A program made the translations under genes and the position numbers. A stretch of DNA of 7,522 bases from an uncultured bacterium (lineage in GTDB: Bacteria; Patescibacteriota; Minisyncoccia; Phycocordibacterales; UBA918), in contig CAIMDH010000067.1 in assembly GCA_903839715.1 (NCBI GenBank), forward strand, positions 1 through 7,522, written 5' to 3'. The notes beneath the pieces were generated by a model. It saw only the letters and a list, made by a program, of their open reading frames with translations. It was not told where the DNA came from and made no database searches. This document shows, piece after piece, positions 1 to 4,517 of this stretch; position 1 is the stretch's first letter, and every line of letters starts with the position of its first letter.

Positions 1-30
1 CTCTATTTGTATTGAATTCAAAGTATACAT
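1..30 (-). CDS. 5' end of an unidentified leftward gene (partial)
   Basis: On the minus strand an ATG at 30-28 opens ten codons without a stop (M-Y-T-L-N-S-I-Q-I-E) up to the window edge. It lies 11 nt downstream of a perfect extended -10 promoter element at 50-42, so the transcript would have only about a 5-nt leader. Ten codons are too few to identify a product. The call rests on promoter-to-ATG spacing, which resembles two other genes in this window. An ORF this short can be open by chance. Confidence 0.35.
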   Translation of the reverse strand, partial: MYTLNSIQIE

Positions 31-97
31 ATTCGTGCCAAATTATAGCATTATTCGTGCCAAATTGGCACGAATAATACACAGTTTTGGCACGAAT
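31..97. repeat. Four-copy symmetric operator-like array
   Basis: The 11-mer ATTCGTGCCAA occurs at 31-41 and 53-63 in direct orientation, and at 65-75 and 87-97 inverted. Copies within each orientation are 22 bp apart, about two helical turns. Both inverted pairs are centred on base 64. The inner pair extends to 13-bp perfect arms (51-63 and 65-77) around one base, and the outer pair to 12 bp (31-42 and 86-97). With a promoter inside it, the array looks like cooperative dimer sites for a repressor, probably an autoregulator of the gene off the left edge. A stable RNA hairpin is the alternative. Confidence 0.6.
42..50 (-). promoter_or_regulatory. Leftward extended -10 promoter
   Basis: Read on the minus strand this is TGCTATAAT, a perfect TGn extended -10 plus the consensus TATAAT. 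No good -35 box lies 16-18 bp upstream, which extended -10 promoters can tolerate. The expected start point is near 35. The element lies between the first and second copies of the 31-97 repeat array, so a protein bound to the array would cover the promoter. Confidence 0.5.
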
Positions 98-135
98 AGG
101 GATTTTGCCTCTATTGGAACGCTATCTGGGCAGGA

Positions 136-168
136 AAAAGCCGCAAATCCTTCGAATTTGCGGCTTTT
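136..168. terminator. Bidirectional intrinsic terminator
   Basis: Perfect 13-bp arms at 136-148 and 156-168 (core GCCGCAAAT) enclose a 7-nt loop. Read leftward, the stem ends in a U run from the A's at 135-139. Read rightward, a T-rich stretch follows. It lies 33 bp past the stop of the 420-202 gene, so it most likely ends the leftward sigma/anti-sigma/DUF4349 block. Confidence 0.85.
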
Positions 169-201
169 CTATTTCTTCCTTAGATCGGTCCTCGGGATAA
201 T

Positions 202-420
202 CTATCCCGCTACTTCCACAGCCACCTTGGGCTTGCGGCCGAGCATCTTGTCGAAAACCAAGAATTGTAGGCCGAGGAGCTCAAGACCAATCACCAAAAG
301 TACGACGCCAGGTATGACAGGCATCAGTAGGCCCAAAATACCAACGAAAACAAGGGTTCCCCCAATCATCTTCTTTAGACGAGGTCGAAGTAGAGTGTAA
401 TTTTTGACTTTCTCAAACAT
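202..420 (-). CDS. Small two-helix membrane protein, PGPGW-like
   Basis: This 72-residue protein has a short basic N-terminus (to about residue 17), then two hydrophobic segments (about 18-33 and 38-54) joined by a Pro-Gly turn, M-P-V-I-P-G-V-V, and a basic tail. The pattern of Gly-rich helix, P-x-I-P-G turn, then L-V-I-G-L-E-L-L-G resembles the putative transmembrane PGPGW family, although the exact PGPGW string is absent. Its biochemical role is unknown. It starts 46 bp after the DUF4349 stop and ends before the terminator at 136-168, so it is probably the last gene of the envelope-sensing block. No Shine-Dalgarno precedes the ATG. The gene call is fairly safe, the family less so. Confidence 0.7.
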   Translation of the reverse strand: MFEKVKNYTLLRPRLKKMIGGTLVFVGILGLLMPVIPGVVLLVIGLELLGLQFLVFDKMLGRKPKVAVEVAG

Positions 421-466
421 ATATTACTATTGACGGGAGAATACCACTTTTCTTACAGCTTGCAAA

Positions 467-1483
467 CTACGCGCGCCAGACACGCTTGGCAAAACGGAAG
501 CCGAACCGAGTGACGAAGAGTACTAGTGTACCGTAGAGGACAAACTTTACGACAATAAAGGCAAATGCTACAAAGCCTAAAGTTAAATCTTGCGCCAGAG
601 TACTGAGCTCCCGCACGAAATTTTGGACAGCAGCAGTCCAGCCGTCTTTGAGTTCTCCACCATCGACAAAGTCATTCTCGTACACTGAGACGTGGAAATA
701 GGTGTAGGTAAGCTTATCAAGCGCATCACCCTTAGCTTGTGAAAGGCGGTCGAGCTGCACCACGGTATCAAGCTTAGCCTGTGTAAGACGCTCAACTATT
801 GCCAACTTCCCTTCTATTACTCGTGCCATTCCTTCTACATCACTAGTACGAATCGCCAATGCAGTAACCTGTTCGTAGGCAGCAAGTGACTCAGCGAGCA
901 TAGTCTCAAGAGTAGTGAGTTTGGTTTCCAGAATCGTAATTTCGTCAGTATACATATCAACTTCTCGCTTGATAGTATAGGTACTTTCGTTTACTTCTTT
1001 TGGATCGAGTGTCTCTATGAGCGCCAAAACCTCAGCTACCCGATTTTTAGCGACCTTAAAGGTGTAAGAACAGCCACGCTCGTACTCATTGGTACTTTCA
1101 AAAATAATATCGGTACGTCCTTTGAGTACAGCTATCACTGAGCAATCTTCCTGAAGTGAGCGAGTCTCGATAGTGGCGTAATATTCTTTAACTTCAAATG
1201 CTTCTGCATCAGGACCAGGTGCAAAATCCGGTGTTGGTACCGGCATCATATCCATATCCATTGCGATACCATTCGAAGCCTGGTTGGAGACCGCTACCTC
1301 TCTTCCATAACTACTCATTTCTTGCATGTCTACATTCTTAGTGGCTACACTTGGAAATAATCCGGGTATTTCATTGAGTCGGCCAGTAAAAGCCGCTACC
1401 GCGGCTACAATAAGACCCAGTCCCAAGATCACTTTAATTGAATACTTGGTATCTTCTGTCATTCGTGTAAAAAAGTTCATCAT
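467..1483 (-). CDS. DUF4349-type membrane protein
   Basis: This 338-residue protein has an N-terminal membrane helix (about 16-33), a Met/Pro/Asp-rich linker (about 50-98), and an extracytoplasmic domain (about 100-270). That domain contains a long helical, probably coiled-coil stretch (about 175-255) and ends in the beta-like segment Y-T-Y-F-H-V-S-V-Y-E. A second hydrophobic helix follows (about 300-325) with a basic cytoplasmic tail. This is the DUF4349 architecture. Cys114 and Cys138 could form a disulfide. DUF4349 has no established biochemistry, but it is often found with anti-sigma domains, and here it follows a sigma/anti-sigma pair, which suggests envelope sensing (inference). Two adjacent ATGs (1483 and 1480) are possible starts; neither has a Shine-Dalgarno. 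Confidence 0.85.
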   Translation of the reverse strand: MMNFFTRMTEDTKYSIKVILGLGLIVAAVAAFTGRLNEIPGLFPSVATKNVDMQEMSSYGREVAVSNQASNGIAMDMDMMPVPTPDFAPGPDAEAFEVKEYYATIETRSLQEDCSVIAVLKGRTDIIFESTNEYERGCSYTFKVAKNRVAEVLALIETLDPKEVNESTYTIKREVDMYTDEITILETKLTTLETMLAESLAAYEQVTALAIRTSDVEGMARVIEGKLAIVERLTQAKLDTVVQLDRLSQAKGDALDKLTYTYFHVSVYENDFVDGGELKDGWTAAVQNFVRELSTLAQDLTLGFVAFAFIVVKFVLYGTLVLFVTRFGFRFAKRVWRA

Positions 1484-1573
1484 AAATTATGTGCTTACGT
1501 TAAGTAAATAAAGACATGGGCGATTATCGCTGCCTTTGTATGTACTACGGCACCACGCTCAAAATGTAACAAA

Positions 1574-2338
1574 CTAGCGCACAGAGACAGAAAATGACAT
1601 CGCGAACACGACTACATCACTGGTGGTAGCACGAAGACCGTCACCATCGTCTTGGTACAAGACCGCTTCATACATAGAGCCAGACAAGAGTGATGTTTGG
1701 AGAGTTACAGCGAATGGCAATTGCTCTCCTAGGAGCATAATGTCACTCATGCCGAGCACAGCTTCACTCTGCCCTATCTCTTGTATCACCACATAGGCAG
1801 GAGCAGTCAGCAGTGCAGACTCGACCAGGACCACCTGACCAGGTTCTTGGGTACCGACATACAGCAGATCACTCTGCGCCATATCAGCCGCTACTCCAAA
1901 CGTCGACTGTTCACTTTCGGTAGATACCGCAGCGCCACGCTTTGCCGCAGGACTCTCCACCGGGACGTCCATAAATAGTGCTTCATCAGCCTCTGGAGCC
2001 GATTGCTCGATAGTAGTAGGTACAGCAGTTGGCACAAATGGCGCTTGGGTTTTTGTATACTCCGGTACAAGCATCAGAATAAGTACCGTAGCAAACCCAA
2101 TCGGCGCAGCGTAATAAAGCCACCACGGCAAAGCAGGCTGCTTTATTTTAGGTGCAACCACCGTCCGCTCAGCTAAAAGCTCAGCGCGTAGACGCGCTCT
2201 AAAAGCAGCATCAGCCGCTACGACAGGCTTCTCCGTCAAAAGATTTTGCACGAGTGACCGCACTTCTGCATCCTGCTCACGCAAAGAAGCATCCAAGGCA
2301 TAAATATCGGTAAGTAATTGTTCGAGAGTAGGCTTCAT
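1574..2338 (-). CDS. Membrane-anchored anti-sigma-like protein with exported DUF7282-like domain
   Basis: This 254-residue protein has a helical acidic N-terminus (1-65, including E-Q-L-L-T-D-I-Y-A-L-D), one membrane helix (about 70-91, P-W-W-L-Y-Y-A-A-P-I), a Pro/Ala/Glu-rich exported linker (95-160), and a C-terminal beta domain (about 167-246). The C-terminal domain has A-Y-V-V-I-Q-E, V-L-G-M-S-D-I, L-L-G-E, and Y-Q-D-D-G-D-G, which fit the DUF7282 pattern (V-V-I ... G-V-S-D ... G ... D-x-D-G-D-G) as I recall it. No zinc-binding HxxxCxxC is present, so this is not a classical ZAS anti-sigma domain. The role rests on topology and on the gene starting 10 bp after the ECF sigma stop. The likely job is to hold the sigma factor at the membrane until the exterior domain senses a signal. 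Confidence 0.75.
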   Translation of the reverse strand: MKPTLEQLLTDIYALDASLREQDAEVRSLVQNLLTEKPVVAADAAFRARLRAELLAERTVVAPKIKQPALPWWLYYAAPIGFATVLILMLVPEYTKTQAPFVPTAVPTTIEQSAPEADEALFMDVPVESPAAKRGAAVSTESEQSTFGVAADMAQSDLLYVGTQEPGQVVLVESALLTAPAYVVIQEIGQSEAVLGMSDIMLLGEQLPFAVTLQTSLLSGSMYEAVLYQDDGDGLRATTSDVVVFAMSFSVSVR

Positions 2339-2348
2339 ATACTATATA

Positions 2349-2945
2349 TTACGAAATATCGAAAAAAGGTAACACTGACGAGGCAAGTCCACAGGCCACA
2401 AAGAGCATAAGAGGTGAAAGCGGGCCGCAACGCTCTCGAAGCTCACGAATACCACGCGAAAATGCCATCTTCACACTATCTTCCGACCCACCAACAATTT
2501 CCGCAATCTCTTTGTATGATCGCTCTTCCCAGATACGCAGAGTAATAATTTCCCGCTGCTTGGCATTTAGAGTTTTTAAATACTCGGTCACTTTTGTTAG
2601 TGTCGCATGGGCATCGAGTGACTCTACAGTACGGTCATCCACAGCGACATCAAAGACGTCTTCAATTGGTACCACTGTCTGTTTTGTACGGTAGTAGTCA
2701 ATGACACTATTGCGAGCAATCCTGTACACCCAAGCTGAGAAAGTACCTTTCTCAGCATCAAATGACTGAATTTTCTGAAGTGCTTTATGGAAGACATCGC
2801 TAGTAATATCTTCTGCTACTTCTGCACTAAATGTTTTGTAATAGACAAAGCGGTAAATCTTATCAAAATACGCATCGTAGAGCACACCAAAAGCATCAGT
2901 CTCACCAGACTGACAACGTGCGACGTAGAGGGCATCATCATCCAT
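2349..2945 (-). CDS. ECF-type RNA polymerase sigma factor
   Basis: This is a 198-residue sigma factor. Region 2 (about 19-86) runs from F-G-V-L-Y-D-A-Y-F through A-E-D-I-T-S-D-V-F and F-S-A-W-V-Y-R-I-A-R-N to D-Y-Y-R. Region 4 (about 126-172) has L-N-A-K-Q-R-E-I-I-T-L-R, then the helix-turn-helix S-Y-K-E-I-A-E-I-V-G ... S-V-K-M-A-F-S-R-G. There is no region 1 or 3, so it is an ECF factor. The ATG at 2945 is preferred over an upstream TTG at 2999: it opens right before region 2 and sits 7 nt below an extended -10. An unusual hydrophobic tail (about 175-195) follows region 4. It is the first gene of the leftward block, with the anti-sigma gene 10 bp downstream. Confidence 0.9.
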   Translation of the reverse strand: MDDDALYVARCQSGETDAFGVLYDAYFDKIYRFVYYKTFSAEVAEDITSDVFHKALQKIQSFDAEKGTFSAWVYRIARNSVIDYYRTKQTVVPIEDVFDVAVDDRTVESLDAHATLTKVTEYLKTLNAKQREIITLRIWEERSYKEIAEIVGGSEDSVKMAFSRGIRELRERCGPLSPLMLFVACGLASSVLPFFDIS

Positions 2946-2952
2946 TACCACT

Positions 2953-2980
2953 AGTATGACATTTTTTGGAAAAAGGTTAA
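2953..2980 (-). promoter_or_regulatory. Promoter of the sigma-factor gene
   Basis: On the minus strand a weak -35, TTAACC (2980-2975), is followed by a 16-bp spacer and CATACT (2958-2953), preceded by TGT as in an extended -10. The ATG begins 7 nt after the -10, so the start point would fall on or beside the start codon, giving a leaderless mRNA. It looks like a housekeeping promoter. I see no clear ECF-type AAC/CGT pair that would indicate self-activation. Confidence 0.4.
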
Positions 2981-3024
2981 GGGAATGAGCTGCTCCCAAT
3001 ACAAAGCCGACCTACGGAGTGTAT

Positions 3025-3063
3025 ACATGCCTCTGCGTCAGATTACTCTGAGAGAGGACATGT
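3025..3063. repeat. Nested inverted repeat between divergent genes
   Basis: Arms ACATG-CCTCT (3025-3034) and AGAGG-a-CATGT (3053-3063) pair with one bulged A at 3058. Inside them TCAGA (3038-3042) and TCTGA (3047-3051) pair around TTAC. It lies between the sigma-factor promoter and the start of the divergent 3125 gene. No T run follows on either strand, so it is more likely a protein-binding site or leader hairpin than a terminator. Confidence 0.45.
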
Positions 3064-3109
3064 AAATAGACACTTCACTAGTCGCTTTAATACTGATACT
3101 TTGTAATTC

Positions 3110-3118
3110 TGCTACACT
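3110..3118 (+). promoter_or_regulatory. Extended -10 promoter for the 3125 gene
   Basis: TGC followed by TACACT (3113-3118) forms an extended -10 element. Only 6 nt separate it from the ATG at 3125, so transcription should begin at the start codon itself (leaderless). No convincing -35 box is visible at 16-18 bp. No Shine-Dalgarno is present, which fits leaderless initiation. Confidence 0.4.
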
Positions 3119-3124
3119 ATACGC

Positions 3125-3445
3125 ATGACTAACTTACGCGCCGGCACCCATACCACTCTCACCGAGACAGCCGAGCTCGTCGTCCGTGTACTTGAAACTA
3201 TCCCAGGAGTCACCAAAATTTCTCCAGGAATTATTACCATAAATAGCCGCAAAGGCGGCAACCGCCACGTTACTGCATCATTTACCAATGCTGGCATGGA
3301 ACTCATCATTTCTGGACAAGGCGTTCAGAAAGTAGCAGTGCACTGTAGTCCGTCTGAGACCAGTCGTATCTATAGTGAACTTAAGGAACACAAGAAATTA
3401 GTGGCGTTTGCTTTTAAGACGAGAGATAAGAAGCCAGGAGTATAA
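3125..3445 (+). CDS. Small protein resembling DUF2103
   Basis: This 106-residue soluble protein has no signal peptide. It has an early H-T-T (9-11), a helix, then P-G-V-T-K-I-S-P-G-I-I (about 27-37), a variable Gly/Lys/Arg-rich loop, a strand G-M-E-L-I-I-S (about 57-63), G-V-Q-K-V-A-V-H (about 66-73), and a C-terminal helix. The order H-x-T, T/K-x-x-x-P-G-x-I, G-x-x-L, V-Q-x-V-x-V matches the DUF2103 family of predicted metal-binding proteins as I remember it, but I could not run a profile search. His9, His47 and His73 are candidate ligands. It is divergent from the sigma gene, stands alone, and has no Shine-Dalgarno. Function unknown. Confidence 0.7.
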   Translation: MTNLRAGTHTTLTETAELVVRVLETIPGVTKISPGIITINSRKGGNRHVTASFTNAGMELIISGQGVQKVAVHCSPSETSRIYSELKEHKKLVAFAFKTRDKKPGV

Positions 3446-3603
3446 TTTTATTTAATAAAATGCCACAACCTAAGAAAAAGTAACTGGACCAATTTACCTA
3501 TAATCTAAAATAATTAGTACTTTCTACTGAAGTAGGTAAACGAAATATACTAAAAAATGAGAGAGTAAAAAAATTACCCTAGGTACACAAGAAGCAGGAT
3601 GTA
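3446..3603. other. AT-rich intergenic stretch
   Basis: No gene is visible. An AT-only 7-bp inverted repeat (3445-3451 and 3455-3461) directly follows the stop codon of the 3125 gene but lacks a GC stem, so it is a poor terminator. An isolated consensus TATAAT lies at 3499-3504 without a matching -35. An 8-bp inverted repeat, TTTACCTA (3493-3500) with TAGGTAAA (3533-3540), encloses CTACTgaAGTAG (3525-3536). I assign no function to these. Confidence 0.4.
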
Positions 3604-3632
3604 TTGACATCTATCCAGATGTAATTTAGAGT
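3604..3632 (+). promoter_or_regulatory. Promoter of the secreted-protein gene
   Basis: A perfect -35 box, TTGACA (3604-3609), is followed by a 17-bp spacer and TAGAGT (3627-3632), four of six matches to the -10 consensus. Start point expected near 3639, the first base of the hairpin at 3639-3654. Confidence 0.5.
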
Positions 3633-3638
3633 AAAAGT

Positions 3639-3660
3639 CTGGTAAATTTGCCAGTTTTTT
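3639..3660 (+). promoter_or_regulatory. Leader hairpin followed by six T's
   Basis: CTGG (3639-3642) pairs with CCAG (3651-3654), extended inward by a U-G wobble and A-U pairs, and is followed by TTTTTT (3655-3660). It looks like a small intrinsic terminator or attenuator placed only a few bases before the Shine-Dalgarno. If transcription begins near 3639, it would instead form a 5'-end stem-loop that may stabilise the mRNA. Confidence 0.4.
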
Positions 3661-3662
3661 AC

Positions 3663-3667
3663 AGGAG
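3663..3667 (+). promoter_or_regulatory. Consensus Shine-Dalgarno AGGAG
   Basis: AGGAG lies 6 nt before the ATG at 3674. It is the only clear Shine-Dalgarno sequence in front of any gene in the window, and it decides this start. Confidence 0.85.
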
Positions 3668-3673
3668 TAAGAA

Positions 3674-4117
3674 ATGTTCTTATTAAGAGTTTTTATACTG
3701 TTACTTGCAAGTGGTAGTATATGTTTTGCTGAAGTTGCAAGACCTAGCAATTTAAAAGTGGTAGGGGTAGAAGATGACACACCAACAGAGTGTCGAGCCT
3801 TCTTCCACGAAACTGGCTGGGAAGGTTCCTGGGACAACGTACGACCACATGAACTCTGGATTGAGAGCATTCACAAAGATTGCACTGCTCAGGTAGTTTA
3901 TTCGTTCGGTGTTCGACCAGGAAAAAATGATGTTGCAGGGTATTTCAGAATCATAAAAGCTGAAATCAAAGACAACACAATGTCTTTCAATATACCCAGT
4001 AGCACAGCAAAGATTACTGTCTTGTATAAACTGGACAATGATACTTTGTCTGGAACTTGGCAATCTAGCCTATCAACCAACAAGCCCGCCACGGCGTTGC
4101 TCATTAAAAGAAAATGA
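3674..4117 (+). CDS. Secreted small beta-rich protein, function unknown
   Basis: This 147-residue protein has a Sec signal peptide (M-F-L-L-R-V-F-I-L-L-L-A-S-G-S-I-C-F-A, cleavage likely after Ala19). There is no proper lipobox at Cys17. The mature part holds W-E-G-S-W-D-N (49-55), H-E-L-W-I-E (59-64), V-V-Y-S-F-G (74-79) and C-terminal strands with L-S-G-T-W. I associate this pattern with small lipocalin-like beta domains found alone or beside hydrolases in proteobacteria; no activity can be assigned. Cys40 and Cys70 could pair outside the cell. Its own promoter, consensus Shine-Dalgarno, terminator and AT-rich codons (TTA, AGA, AAA) differ from the surrounding genes, suggesting it may have been acquired. 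Confidence 0.85.
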   Translation: MFLLRVFILLLASGSICFAEVARPSNLKVVGVEDDTPTECRAFFHETGWEGSWDNVRPHELWIESIHKDCTAQVVYSFGVRPGKNDVAGYFRIIKAEIKDNTMSFNIPSSTAKITVLYKLDNDTLSGTWQSSLSTNKPATALLIKRK

Positions 4118-4131
4118 ATAAACCTCACACT

Positions 4132-4163
4132 AAAATCACGCCTCATTGAAGGCGTGATTTTTT
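4132..4163 (+). terminator. Intrinsic terminator after the secreted-protein gene
   Basis: Perfect 12-bp arms at 4132-4143 and 4150-4161 (core ATCACGCCT) enclose a 6-nt loop; the T run spans 4158-4163. It starts 14 bp after the stop codon and ends this single-gene unit. The A's at its left side could also make it work leftward. Confidence 0.9.
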
Positions 4164-4175
4164 AAGCTGTATAAA
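4146..4175 (+). promoter_or_regulatory. Possible promoter for the hairpin-rich region
   Basis: TTGAAG (4146-4151), an 18-bp spacer and TATAAA (4170-4175) form a fair promoter that overlaps the preceding terminator. It would start an RNA near 4182, just before the first stem of the structured region. The match is moderate and the area is AT-rich, so chance is a real alternative. Confidence 0.3.
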
Positions 4176-4181
4176 AAATAT

Positions 4182-4510
4182 ATCTGCGGTTCGGGAAGCG
4201 GCACGTAAAAGCCGCAGGGGTAACCGCTTCCGTCACCAGTCACTAACTAAAATTGTTCACTTCGTTCCAATTTGTAATAAGTGCTGTCGAATCTTACAGA
4301 TTCTGTCCACTCATTGGGTATTTTATTTCGTGTTCACTCATAAAATTCCGCAATGAGTCTTGCGAAATGGGTCCCGTCCCATTTCTCACCCACCTCACTC
4401 GTTCGTAAACTCACATCGTTCCGGTCCGGAAAACGCTACGCACCTGCCGCAGGGCAGGTGCTAAACCAAAAACACAAAACCCCCGGCATTTGCCGGGGGT
4501 TTGTGTTTTT
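4182..4510 (+). ncRNA. Candidate structured RNA, or cluster of palindromic repeats
   Basis: This stretch contains no gene but is filled with consecutive stems. CTGCGG/CCGCAG (4184-4189/4212-4217) interleaves with GGAAGCGG/CCGCTTCC (4194-4201/4224-4231). Then come AAATTG/CAATTT (4250-4255/4268-4273), GAATCT/AGATTC (4289-4294/4298-4303), ACTCATTG/CAATGAGT (4309-4316/4351-4358) enclosing ATTTTAT/ATAAAAT (4320-4326/4340-4346), GAAATGGG/CCCATTTC (4364-4371/4378-4385), TTCCGG/CCGGAA (4419-4424/4426-4431), and GCACCTGCC/GGCAGGTGC (4440-4448/4453-4461). A strong terminator ends it, and a weak promoter precedes it. I recognise no known RNA family. The pairing would look similar on the minus strand, and DNA-level repeats are an equal alternative. 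Confidence 0.35.
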
Positions 4511-4517
4511 GGTTTAG
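4461..4517. terminator. Very long bidirectional terminator overlapping the rplB stop
   Basis: The arms (4461-4488 and 4491-4517) pair over about 27 bp with a single extra A on the left side. The core CCCCCGGCA pairs with TGCCGGGGG, and both flanks carry runs suited to U-tract termination in either direction. The rplB stop codon (4516-4514) lies inside the right arm. It should end the ribosomal operon and also any rightward transcript from 4182. Confidence 0.9.

Noticed and set aside
65..80. Sigma-54 -24/-12 promoter (TGGCAC)
   Set aside because: TGGCAC is present but the matching TTGC box five bases downstream is not, and the word is simply part of the repeated 11-mer.
31..97. CRISPR array
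   Set aside because: Only four short 11-bp copies in mixed orientation with no constant spacers; the symmetry fits protein-binding sites.
35..400. Rightward 121-residue ORF
   Set aside because: Runs through the operator array, the terminator and the antisense of the small membrane gene; the protein is low-complexity with no family features.
1484..1573. Promoter or terminator between the anti-sigma and DUF4349 genes
   Set aside because: A GATAAT word and a short GCGA/TCGC hairpin are present, but there is no -35 at proper spacing and no U run; probably simple intergenic spacing within one transcript.
2946..2999. TTG start at 2999 for the sigma factor
   Set aside because: It adds 18 residues outside the family core, spans the predicted promoter, and a good ATG at 2945 begins right before region 2.
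3499..3504. Promoter from a perfect TATAAT
   Set aside because: No -35 or TGn element, and a better promoter lies closer to the gene at 3604-3632.
3752..4146. Leftward ORFs across the secreted-protein gene
   Set aside because: Antisense frames of a gene with clear promoter, Shine-Dalgarno, signal peptide and terminator.
4187..4260. tRNA suggested by a GGTTCG word
   Set aside because: No acceptor, anticodon or T-arm arrangement can be built around it; the pairing is that of the interleaved stems.
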